6,093 bases of DNA from Clostridiales bacterium (GTDB lineage: Bacteria > Bacillota_A > Clostridia > Oscillospirales > Acutalibacteraceae). A model generated the notes under the pieces. It made no database searches. It had not been told where the DNA came from and saw nothing but the letters and a program-made list of their open reading frames with translations. Location of the stretch: contig VSOH01000101.1 in assembly GCA_009774735.1 (NCBI GenBank), positions 1 through 6,093 on the forward strand, given 5' to 3'. Positions 1-6,067 of the stretch are shown here, piece after piece. The position numbers and the translations under genes are program-made. Every line of letters begins with the position of its first letter. Positions within the stretch are counted from its first letter, which is position 1.

Positions 1-1251
1 ATTTATACCATTATATAATATCTCACCATCCGTAACATCGTAAAATCTCAGCAGCAATTTAACAAGTGTGGATTTGCCTGCACCGTTAATGCCGACGACT
101 GCAATGGTGTCGCCTTTATTGATTTTAAAGCTGATGTTGTTAAGTGCGTTTTCATTTGCACTTGGATATTTAAAGGATACATTTTTCAGTTCAAGACTCT
201 CAAATTTTTCAGCCTTTTTCGAGCCTGATACGATTTTAGGCTCGTATTCAAAAAAGTCCTTTAAATTTTGAAAATAGAGTGCCATCTGGCTCAGCTCGTC
301 AAAGCACTCGGCAATATCCATTGTTGCATTTCTGACAGAATTAATTGATGACAGCACAACGGAAAAGCCTGATATTGTCATCTTGTCTGTATGAATAAAC
401 TGATAGCCTGCAAAGGCATATGTTCCTATAATCGGTATGAACTCGCTGAAAAGTGAGCTGACCATACTGTAAATAAATAGCTTAATTCCGTATTTTTTCA
501 GTATTTCAATATTGGATTTTATTGCCTTGTCAAAGCGTTTCATCAATACCGCAAAAATATTTGAGGTGCGCATATCCTTTGAAAAGTCCTTTAAAAATAC
601 GGTTCGCTGTATGTAAGCCTTTATTCTGTTATTTGTCGTCATCTGTAAGTCACGCTCATAAACACACCTGCTTTTTGACATTTCGATAAGGAAAACAAAT
701 ACAACAGGAAGCAGGAACAGAAGATATAAAGGGTCAATTACAGTAACAGTTGCCACAACGAAGACAAAGGACAGCAGACAGCCGATAATATAAGCTATAT
801 CGTAGCAAAGTATGTCAAAATATCCGTATTGCAGAACAAGTGTTGCTCTTTGGTATTGGTCATAGAATTCCGGGTTCTCATAACAGCTTATGTCAAGCTG
901 CCCCGCCTTGTCGAATATTTTGTTGTTAAGTCTTTTAAGCACTCTTTTTGTTGCGTACTGGTGCAGGTAATTTCCTGTCCAGTTTAATGCCTTTGTGATA
1001 ACGGATGCGATTAAAAATAGTACAAGATATTTGATGTATACCTTGAAGTCACGTTCGCCGTCAATTGCGGTTAAAAGCACCTTCAGAAACAGAATGTTCT
1101 GAATGAACAATGAAAAAATATTTTCAGCAGTTCTGTTGAGTATGTAGCCTGAAAGCAATAGCTTATCTGCCTGCCATATCATTTTTACGGCGTATTTAAT
1201 ATTTTTAAAAACAGGAACCTTTTTGTGGTCCTTAAGATTAACAATTCTCAT
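1..1251 (-). CDS. ABC exporter half-transporter (fused membrane domain and ATPase), 3' part beyond the window
   Basis: The frame runs without a stop for 417 codons from ATG at 1251 to the left edge, so the C-terminal part of the ATPase is missing. The start is set by a GAGGTGA ribosome binding site (1256-1262). Hydrophobic segments at about residues 44-62, 72-91, 150-172, 174-192, 256-284 and 292-308 fit the six helices of a type IV (B-family) exporter. The ATPase domain begins near residue 350: Tyr362 in FKYPS is the likely A-loop aromatic, and GINGAGKST at 387-395 is Walker A. Q-loop, signature, Walker B and H-loop lie off the edge. There is no N-terminal C39 peptidase domain, so it is not a leader-cleaving bacteriocin exporter. 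By family it should pump drugs, lipids or peptides out of the cell as a dimer; a partner half-transporter may follow beyond the edge. It lies 74 nt downstream of a small ORF, with an intrinsic terminator between. The substrate cannot be told from sequence. Confidence 0.92.
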   Translation of the reverse strand, partial: MRIVNLKDHKKVPVFKNIKYAVKMIWQADKLLLSGYILNRTAENIFSLFIQNILFLKVLLTAIDGERDFKVYIKYLVLFLIASVITKALNWTGNYLHQYATKRVLKRLNNKIFDKAGQLDISCYENPEFYDQYQRATLVLQYGYFDILCYDIAYIIGCLLSFVFVVATVTVIDPLYLLFLLPVVFVFLIEMSKSRCVYERDLQMTTNNRIKAYIQRTVFLKDFSKDMRTSNIFAVLMKRFDKAIKSNIEILKKYGIKLFIYSMVSSLFSEFIPIIGTYAFAGYQFIHTDKMTISGFSVVLSSINSVRNATMDIAECFDELSQMALYFQNLKDFFEYEPKIVSGSKKAEKFESLELKNVSFKYPSANENALNNISFKINKGDTIAVVGINGAGKSTLVKLLLRFYDVTDGEILYNGIN

Positions 1252-1276
1252 TATGTCACCTCATTTGTAAAAGAAT

Positions 1277-1304
1277 AAAAAAAGACCCGGCAATCTGCCG
1301 GGTC
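1277..1304 (-). terminator. Intrinsic terminator between the small ORF and the exporter (attenuator)
   Basis: On the minus strand a perfect 9-bp stem, GACCCGGCA pairing with TGCCGGGTC (1296-1304 and 1284-1292), closes a 3-base GAT loop. It is followed directly by seven T (1277-1283), then A and another T-rich stretch. It starts 21 nt after the small ORF's stop and ends 25 nt before the exporter start. It therefore terminates transcripts that have just passed the small ORF and must be read through or disarmed for the exporter to be expressed from the upstream promoter. Confidence 0.9.
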
Positions 1305-1361
1305 AAAATAGGACAAGTCAAACGCTCACACAGTATATGGGTGAACATTTTCGGCAAATTG
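1291..1361 (-). promoter_or_regulatory. Candidate antiterminator competing with the terminator
   Basis: In the minus-strand transcript CAAUUUGCCG (1361-1352, codons 25-28 of the small ORF) pairs with CGGCAGAUUG (1300-1291, the 5' arm and loop of the terminator) over 10 bp with one G.U. Past a 4-nt bulge (GACC, 1304-1301) the pairing continues with five A-U pairs, AAAAU (1351-1347) against AUUUU (1309-1305). A short TCAC/GTGA hairpin (1341-1344 with 1326-1329) can fit inside. This fold and the terminator are mutually exclusive. Because the upstream strand lies inside the small ORF, ribosome position would decide which fold forms. The pairing is read directly from sequence; the regulatory role is inferred. 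Confidence 0.6.
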
Positions 1362-1433
1362 GTATTTTGAGTTATATTTTTTCTGATAGGGCATCTGGGT
1401 ATAGACGGTTGAATAAGTTCTTTTATTTGTCAT
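1326..1433 (-). CDS. 35-residue tyrosine-rich small ORF; candidate leader peptide controlling the exporter
   Basis: ATG at 1433 follows an AGGAGGTG ribosome binding site (1443-1450) by 9 nt, and the ORF ends at TGA 1326-1328. The product begins MTNKRTYSTVYTQMPYQ and ends ENVHPYTV. It is hydrophilic and basic (K4, R5, K18, K19, K23; one acidic residue, E28), with no Cys, no Gly, no membrane segment and no GG-type leader. Six tyrosines lie at 7, 11, 16, 20, 24 and 33, nearly one per four residues through the middle. A terminator follows the stop at once, and codons 25-28 can pair with it. The favoured role is a leader peptide for ribosome-mediated attenuation of the ABC exporter, as in B. subtilis bmrB-bmrCD. 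The alternative is a small exported or modified peptide whose transporter is next door; absence of a recognised leader, Cys or Gly core argues somewhat against that. I do not recognise the peptide as a known family. Confidence 0.72.
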   Translation of the reverse strand: MTNKRTYSTVYTQMPYQKKYNSKYQFAENVHPYTV

Positions 1434-1442
1434 AACGATGTT

Positions 1443-1450
1443 CACCTCCT
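1443..1450 (-). promoter_or_regulatory. Strong ribosome binding site of the small ORF
   Basis: AGGAGGTG on the minus strand is an almost full match to the 16S rRNA anti-Shine-Dalgarno sequence and sits 9 nt from ATG 1433. It is the strongest ribosome binding site in the window and the main evidence that the 35-codon ORF is translated. An in-frame GTG at 1443-1445 lies inside the site, so it is not the start. Confidence 0.8.
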
Positions 1451-1474
1451 GTAAATTTGATTTATAATAAATTC

Positions 1475-1503
1475 AGCATAGCACAGTAAAACACATTTTG
1501 CAA
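1475..1503 (-). promoter_or_regulatory. Likely promoter of the small ORF and exporter
   Basis: On the minus strand TTGCAA (1503-1498) and TATGCT (1480-1475) are separated by 17 bp, with a TGC just before the -10 (extended -10). Each box matches the sigma-A consensus at four of six positions. The predicted start near 1468 leaves a short leader before the ribosome binding site. A second -10-like TTATAA about 13 bp closer would place the start almost on the ribosome binding site, so it is less likely. Confidence 0.5.
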
Positions 1504-1575
1504 GTAAAATTTTTCCTGCGTTTGCTTTATGCAGTGAAGTATATCACATAATTTTATGAAATGCTTGACTTTTTG

Positions 1576-1584
1576 TGCTATTAT
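1576..1584 (+). promoter_or_regulatory. Possible extended -10 promoter for the FtsX-type operon
   Basis: TGC followed by TATTAT (1579-1584) is a good extended -10, but no convincing -35 lies at 16-18 bp; the nearby TTGACT at 1565 is too close. Other -10-like sequences are CATAAT at 1547-1552 (with TTGCTT 19 bp upstream) and TATTAT at 1681-1686 (no -35, start only about 20 nt from the ATPase gene). A perfect -35, TTGACA at 1628-1633, lacks a partner -10. The true start is not settled; an activator-dependent promoter with a poor -35 would fit. Confidence 0.25.
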
Positions 1585-1650
1585 GTAAGTGACAAAATTG
1601 TAATTTAATAGTCACCTGTCTGTAAGGTTGACAAATTAGAATGATAGACA
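1584..1650. promoter_or_regulatory. Repeated TGTAA/TGACA half-sites: likely operator, BceR-box-like
   Basis: TGACA-AAAT-TGTAA at 1590-1603 matches the TnACA-N4-TGTAA inverted repeat that I recall as the consensus of BceR-type response regulators in Bacillus. Another TGTAA at 1584-1588 precedes it. A second copy of the block occurs at 1621-1633 (TGTAAGGTTGACA), followed by AATTAGAATGATAGACA, which parallels AAATTGTAATTTAATAGTCA after the first. The two blocks (about 1584-1614 and 1621-1650) form an imperfect direct repeat, with TGACA starts 39 bp apart. This is probably a dimer-pair site for a regulator of the divergent ABC genes. No regulator gene is in the window. Confidence 0.5.
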
Positions 1651-1668
1651 GAAAGGGAAATCACATAA

Positions 1669-1707
1669 ATGACTACTCTTTATTATACGAAGAACGAAAG
1701 GAGATAA
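1669..1707 (+). CDS. Possible 12-residue upstream ORF before the ATPase gene
   Basis: ATG at 1669 opens a frame encoding MTTLYYTKNERR and stops at TAA 1705-1707, six nt before the ATPase start. A GAAAGGG stretch (1651-1657) could be a weak ribosome binding site 11 nt upstream. Its last codons contain the AAAGGAG ribosome binding site of the ATPase gene, so translating it would influence initiation there. It is too short to support on coding signal and may be chance; the Tyr-Tyr pair and the position make it worth recording. Confidence 0.22.
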   Translation: MTTLYYTKNERR

Positions 1708-1713
1708 ATTCTT

Positions 1714-2406
1714 ATGAAAATTCTTGAAGTTAAAAATTTATCCAAAACCTATGGAAAGGGCGATACAATGGTTAAAGCCCTTGACAATGTATCCTTCAGC
1801 GTTGAGCAGGGTGAGTTTGTGGCAATCATTGGTCCGTCAGGCTCAGGAAAGTCAACAATGCTCCATATTCTCGGCGGTGTTGATACGCCCACAAGCGGTC
1901 AGGTTATAATCAACAATACTGACATCTCAACACTCAACGAAACAGCACTTGCAATTTTCAGACGCAGACAGATCGGACTTATTTATCAGTTTTATAATTT
2001 AATTCCTATTTTAACTGTTGAGGAAAATTTAACGCTTCCGCTTCTGCTTGACGGCAGAAAGCCTGATAAAAGAATCACGGATAGTCTGATTGAAAAGTTG
2101 GGACTTTCCAAAAGGCTTACACATTTGCCGAGTCAGCTTTCAGGCGGTCAGCAGCAGAGGGTATCAATCGGCAGAGCACTTGTCAATAATCCTGCTTTAC
2201 TCCTTGCAGATGAGCCCACAGGTAACCTGGACAGTGAGAACAGCCGAGAGATAATGACCCTGCTCAGAAAGTTCAACAAAGAGCAGAAACAGACTGTTAT
2301 TATTATCACACATGATGAAAAAATTGCATTGGCAGCCGACAGAGTTATTTCAATTGAGGACGGCAAAATTACAAGGGATGAGGTGAGAATGGGTGAATAT
2401 CGTTAA
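1714..2406 (+). CDS. ABC transporter ATP-binding protein, MacB/LolD/BceA class
   Basis: This 230-residue protein is a complete ATPase of the family that powers FtsX-like permeases (MacB, LolD, BceA). Visible motifs in order are: A-loop Tyr13, Walker A GPSGSGKST (40-48), Q-loop Gln92 in IYQFYNL, signature LSGGQQQR (142-149), Walker B LLLADE (162-167) with catalytic Glu167, D-loop NLDS (171-174) and H-loop His200. Nothing essential is missing. Start ATG 1714 follows AAAGGAG (1697-1703) by 10 nt. The gene overlaps the permease gene by 14 bp, so the two form one translationally coupled unit acting at the cytoplasmic face of the membrane. In Firmicutes such pairs usually handle antimicrobial peptides, signal peptides or lipoprotein-like substrates by mechanotransmission rather than classical transport. 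The substrate is not determinable here. A BceR-like operator lies upstream. Confidence 0.96.
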   Translation: MKILEVKNLSKTYGKGDTMVKALDNVSFSVEQGEFVAIIGPSGSGKSTMLHILGGVDTPTSGQVIINNTDISTLNETALAIFRRRQIGLIYQFYNLIPILTVEENLTLPLLLDGRKPDKRITDSLIEKLGLSKRLTHLPSQLSGGQQQRVSIGRALVNNPALLLADEPTGNLDSENSREIMTLLRKFNKEQKQTVIIITHDEKIALAADRVISIEDGKITRDEVRMGEYR

Positions 2407-4987
2407 TAAATTAACCCTTCGTCATCTTAAGGAAAACAAGGGAAGATCAGTTGTTACAACACTTGGTATCATTGTTTCTGTTGCAATGATTACTGCCGTA
2501 TTCGTTGCTATTGCATCATTTTTAAATCTTGATGGTACCATTTCATATAGGCAGATGGGTCACAAGGATGTTGTTTTTGATGTGGATGCCAAACAGCTTG
2601 AGGAGCTGAAAAAGGATGACAGACTGAGTGCTGTCGGCGTTGAAAGCAAACTGTTTTCACCATCATATCAGCTTGAGAAGAAAAGCTCCTCACGTGCCGG
2701 AACAGGTGAGGTTTACTGCGGTGACCCGATTAACCTCAAGCAGATGGTAATCGGTGATTATGAGGGTGAGCTGCCCCAGAACAGCAGAGAAATTGCTGTT
2801 GAGCAGGAGCTTATTGATTTGAATAAGCTTGACTGGAAAATAGGTGACACCGTTTCCATTCCGCTGGGTCTTCGTTATACGATTGACAGCGGTGAGAAAA
2901 TGGAGGTCAAGGGCAGTTATTTTTCAGGTGAGGAAGAATTTGACGTTGAAGAAATCGGCGAATTTAAAATTACTGCCATATTTAAGGATAATCCGCCGAC
3001 AGCTCAGTACAGCATTATAAGAGGACTTAATATGTCTGAGCTTAAGCTTGCTAACGGTGAAGTTGTTACGGCTACGGCTAATCTTAAAACAGTTAATTAT
3101 AAATCCGTTAATGTAATTAAGGATATTGTTAAGGAGCATAATATAACGGATTGGAGTAAAAACAGTGAATACCTTGCGTCAAAGCTTGCTATTGACCAAA
3201 ACAGCGATGTTTTCAGCCTTCTGCCGATTGTACTCGTTATTCTTATTATCATTATGATTGCATCGGTTGTACTGATTTACAACTCCTTTGCTATGTCCAT
3301 TAACGAACGTGTCCGCTATCTCGGTATGCTGGCAAGTGTGGGTGCAACAAAGGCACAGAAGAAAATGTCAGCTTATTATGAGGGCATTATTCTTGGTGCA
3401 ATCGGTATTCCTGTCGGTATTCTTTCAGGTATAGCAGGTATAGGTATCACGCTTAAAGCGGTGGGCAGCAAAATCATTTCAACAGGAATGCTTAACGGTG
3501 TGAATGAAGCAAATACATCCTTTGATGTTGTTGTGCCTCTTTGGGCGATTATCGGTATTGTTATATTCAGTGTGCTAACAATCTTTATCTCCTCCTTTAT
3601 TCCGTCAAAAAAAGCATCCTCAGTTACCCCAATTGATGCTATCAGACAAAGGCAGGAGATAAAGGTTAAGGCGAAGAAGCTGAAATCACCTAAAATTATC
3701 AGAACACTCTTTGGCTACGAGGGTGAGCTTGCCAATAAAAACTTAAAGCGCAACGGAAGAAAAGCAAGAGTTATTACTGCATCAATTGCACTTTCCGTAA
3801 TCCTGTTTTTAAGCTGTAACTATTTCTGCCAGGTGTTTATGCAGGCAGCTGATATGAGTGTTGATATTCCTTATCAGCTCCAGATTACTATGGATGAGCA
3901 GTATTATGATGGCGTTATAAAGGAACTTAAAAAGATTAATAATGTTGATCGTTATTACAGTGTAAATAACTCACACTTTTATCTTTCTTCAGAAAAAAAG
4001 GATGACCCGTTGATTGCAAAATCAGTCAGCGAGGCTTTTTGTAAAAAAGAAAATCTTACAGATAAATACAGCGATTTGTTTGAAAGCAGAACATACTTTA
4101 TGATTAATGGCATTGATGATGAGGACTTCAACAAGCTTTGCCAAGATAATGATATTGATTACAAGCAGTTTTATAACGGCGAAGCAAAAGCATTGTTAAT
4201 GAATAATGTCAATCACAAGGAAAATTCATCAAAGGTATTTGATGAAAAAATTCTCGGTACAAAATTTGATTTCTTTGATAACATGGATGAAAGTCACAAA
4301 TGTGATGTCGAGATAGCAGGCTTTGTTGATTATGATAAGGATAATTATGTTCTTGGTTTAAACCCTTCAAACAGTATTTCATGCTATGTTCCCGTAAGCG
4401 TTTATAAGAATGTTATTTATGACGGCTTTGATAAAACTCAGCTTACCTACAGTTTAGGTATTGAAACAAAGGAGCATGAGCAGGTTTATGATGATATTAA
4501 GGATGTGTTTAACACAAAAGATTTAGGCAATGCGTATGTTGCTGATACGATTGAACAATTTCAGATGATGAACACAATCATGTTTGTAATGCAGGTGTTT
4601 GTTTATGGCTTCATTGCTTTGATTACTTTAATAACACTGTTTAATATTATTAATACGATTTCAAACAGCACAATGCTCAGGAAAAAGGAATTTGCAATGT
4701 TTAAATCCGTAGGTATCACACCAAGCGGTTTCAATAAAATGGTTGTTCTTGAAAGTGCCTTTTATGGTATAAAAGCTTTGGTATTTGCACTGCCTATCAG
4801 TGTGCTTGTAAGCTTTGGTATTAATAAGGGACTCGGTGAGGAAATGATTCCGTTTGAAATCAACTGGCTTATGTACCTTGCGGTAATAGGGGCTGTGTTT
4901 GTTATAGTCGGAATGACTATGATTTACTCGGTTCATAAAATCAAAAACGACAGTATCGTTGAAACATTGAAGGAGGAGATAAACTAA
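2393..4987 (+). CDS. FtsX-like ABC transporter permease, 8 membrane segments, two extracytoplasmic domains
   Basis: The 864-residue partner of the upstream ATPase starts at GTG 2393, with AGGTGA (2381-2386) six nt upstream inside the ATPase gene. Predicted membrane segments are at about 23-46, 276-299, 331-354, 381-402, 460-482, 730-757, 793-814 and 825-847. The protein is a duplicated FtsX unit: each half has one helix, an extracytoplasmic domain (about 47-275 and 483-729) and three helices. FtsX hallmarks are SVGATKAQKKMSAYYEG before TM3, SFIPSKKASSVTPIDAIR after TM4, and SVGITPSGFNKMVVLES before TM7. The second extracytoplasmic domain carries four cysteines (CKK, LCQ, KCD, SCY contexts). 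This layout differs from BceB, which has ten helices and a single large loop. The family moves or senses hydrophobic or peptide substrates at the outer membrane leaflet; resistance to a membrane-active peptide is a reasonable guess, not shown. The gene ends at a shared terminator. Confidence 0.94.
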   Translation: MNIVNKLTLRHLKENKGRSVVTTLGIIVSVAMITAVFVAIASFLNLDGTISYRQMGHKDVVFDVDAKQLEELKKDDRLSAVGVESKLFSPSYQLEKKSSSRAGTGEVYCGDPINLKQMVIGDYEGELPQNSREIAVEQELIDLNKLDWKIGDTVSIPLGLRYTIDSGEKMEVKGSYFSGEEEFDVEEIGEFKITAIFKDNPPTAQYSIIRGLNMSELKLANGEVVTATANLKTVNYKSVNVIKDIVKEHNITDWSKNSEYLASKLAIDQNSDVFSLLPIVLVILIIIMIASVVLIYNSFAMSINERVRYLGMLASVGATKAQKKMSAYYEGIILGAIGIPVGILSGIAGIGITLKAVGSKIISTGMLNGVNEANTSFDVVVPLWAIIGIVIFSVLTIFISSFIPSKKASSVTPIDAIRQRQEIKVKAKKLKSPKIIRTLFGYEGELANKNLKRNGRKARVITASIALSVILFLSCNYFCQVFMQAADMSVDIPYQLQITMDEQYYDGVIKELKKINNVDRYYSVNNSHFYLSSEKKDDPLIAKSVSEAFCKKENLTDKYSDLFESRTYFMINGIDDEDFNKLCQDNDIDYKQFYNGEAKALLMNNVNHKENSSKVFDEKILGTKFDFFDNMDESHKCDVEIAGFVDYDKDNYVLGLNPSNSISCYVPVSVYKNVIYDGFDKTQLTYSLGIETKEHEQVYDDIKDVFNTKDLGNAYVADTIEQFQMMNTIMFVMQVFVYGFIALITLITLFNIINTISNSTMLRKKEFAMFKSVGITPSGFNKMVVLESAFYGIKALVFALPISVLVSFGINKGLGEEMIPFEINWLMYLAVIGAVFVIVGMTMIYSVHKIKNDSIVETLKEEIN

Positions 4988-5039
4988 GTATTAAACACAA
5001 TCACAATTGACATCAGATTTTCTAAACACACACATAACA

Positions 5040-5079
5040 AAAACAGCAAGCGAATAAACGCTTGCTGTTTTGTTTTATT
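5040..5079. terminator. Bidirectional intrinsic terminator between convergent genes
   Basis: A 13-bp stem, AAAACAGCAAGCG (5040-5052) against CGCTTGCTGTTTT (5059-5071), closes a 6-base loop. On the plus strand it leads into TTTTGTTTTATT, about 50 nt after the permease stop. On the minus strand it leads into a T-rich stretch just after the hydrolase stop (5075-5077), whose TAA overlaps the plus-strand T tract. It serves both genes. The rest of 4988-5039 shows nothing else. Confidence 0.88.
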
Positions 5080-6067
5080 GCTTATTTGCTTTTGCAATTT
5101 TCTCTATTTTCTTATCGTCAAATATATTTGTTAAGCCTTCCCAGGCAAGCTGACGCCGTTCAAACCAGAGCACCTGTGCCGTGCCTCTTAGCCTGTTCGG
5201 ATTTGCCATAGCAATATCTGCATATCCCCAGTTCAATTTGTCAAGGTAGGAATAGTAAAAGTCAAGCTTTTGTTCAAAGCCTTTCCAGCTGCATTCTCCG
5301 TGCCATGCCGTTTCACACACAGCACCAAGACGCGGGAATGTCATTAAATCTGCTTTTTTCATATCAGGAACATATTCTGTCCATAGTGCCGCTTCAATTC
5401 CAAGACAGTTTCCGTTGAATGGCTTGTGCTCGGCAGTGTCTTTAAGGCTTATATAGCCATATGGCAGATCAATGTAATATGCCGATGTGCTTGTGTCAAT
5501 AAAAGGTCTGTTGCCGGTGTTCATTTCACCGCATTTTGAAAAGCCTAAGTCGGTATCAAGACTGCCTTCATCCTTCAGGTCCCAGCTCCACATAAACACC
5601 TGTTTGCCCTTTGCTTTACAGTATTCTTTTATTGTGTTCATAAACCAACACTGCAAATCCTCGCTGTCCCTTAAACCAAGCTTTTTGATTTTTGCCTGAC
5701 AGTGAGGGCACAAATTCCATCTGTGCTTAGGTACCTCATCACCACCGATATGGAAATATTCGTCAGGGAAAAGCACACACATTTCGTCTATAATATCTTT
5801 AACAAATTGTATGGTGCTTTCTTTTCCGACACAGAGGATATCGTGCTTTACTCCCCAGTGATCGGCAACAGGCAAATCACGCGGGAAGCAGGTTAAATCC
5901 TTATAGCAGGCAATAGCTGAACGGCTGTGACCCGGTATGTCATATTCGGGCATTATCTTAATATTGAAATCATGTGCATAGCTTACTATTTCTTTAATTT
6001 CCTGCTGTGTATAAAATCCGCCTGTCTCTGAGACACAAGTGGGGCTGCCGTGCCTTCGGTCTCGGTT
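5075..6067 (-). CDS. GH20 beta-N-acetylhexosaminidase, N-terminus missing
   Basis: Family 20 glycoside hydrolases release terminal N-acetylglucosamine or N-acetylgalactosamine from glycans and chitin-type chains by substrate-assisted catalysis. Read from the in-frame Met at 5953, the sequence shows MPEYDIPGHSRSA (the conserved PEIDMPGHS strand), FHIGGDE at 67-73 with the catalytic Asp72-Glu73 pair, RWNLCPHCQAKI, WSWD, and EAALWTEYV with the active-site Trp/Glu. Met5953 is not the true start. The same frame continues upstream to 6067 with TGGFYTQQEIKEIVSYAH, all typical GH20 sequence, and no good start or ribosome binding site is seen. The family normally has well over 100 further residues, including the start of the barrel and often an N-terminal domain, which lie beyond the window. 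The frame stops at TAG 6068-6070 through an apparent frameshift. Whether the enzyme is secreted cannot be judged. It converges on the permease gene and looks functionally unrelated. Confidence 0.9.
   Translation of the reverse strand, partial: NRDRRHGSPTCVSETGGFYTQQEIKEIVSYAHDFNIKIMPEYDIPGHSRSAIACYKDLTCFPRDLPVADHWGVKHDILCVGKESTIQFVKDIIDEMCVLFPDEYFHIGGDEVPKHRWNLCPHCQAKIKKLGLRDSEDLQCWFMNTIKEYCKAKGKQVFMWSWDLKDEGSLDTDLGFSKCGEMNTGNRPFIDTSTSAYYIDLPYGYISLKDTAEHKPFNGNCLGIEAALWTEYVPDMKKADLMTFPRLGAVCETAWHGECSWKGFEQKLDFYYSYLDKLNWGYADIAMANPNRLRGTAQVLWFERRQLAWEGLTNIFDDKKIEKIAKANKQ

Noticed and set aside
68..271. Plus-strand open frame of 67 codons.
   Set aside because: It is antisense to the ATPase domain of the ABC exporter, whose reading frame shows Walker A and is open for 417 codons.
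1326..1433. Lasso-peptide, thiopeptide, AgrD-type or type I toxin identity for the small ORF.
   Set aside because: There is no Cys and no Gly ring-start residue, only one acidic residue, and no hydrophobic membrane segment, so none of these classes fits.
1565..1584. TTGACT with TATTAT as a conventional sigma-A promoter.
   Set aside because: The boxes are only 8 bp apart, so they cannot work together; only the extended -10 remains possible.
1628..1656. TTGACA as the -35 of the FtsX-type operon.
   Set aside because: The hexamer is perfect, but 16-18 bp downstream there is only GAAAGG-like sequence and no -10. It is better explained as part of the repeated operator half-sites.
2148..3139. Short minus-strand open frames opposite the ATPase and permease genes.
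   Set aside because: They lie within well-supported plus-strand genes, have no convincing ribosome binding sites and resemble no family.
5487..5896. Two plus-strand open frames opposite the GH20 gene.
   Set aside because: The minus strand encodes the conserved GH20 catalytic motif there; the plus frames are shadows.
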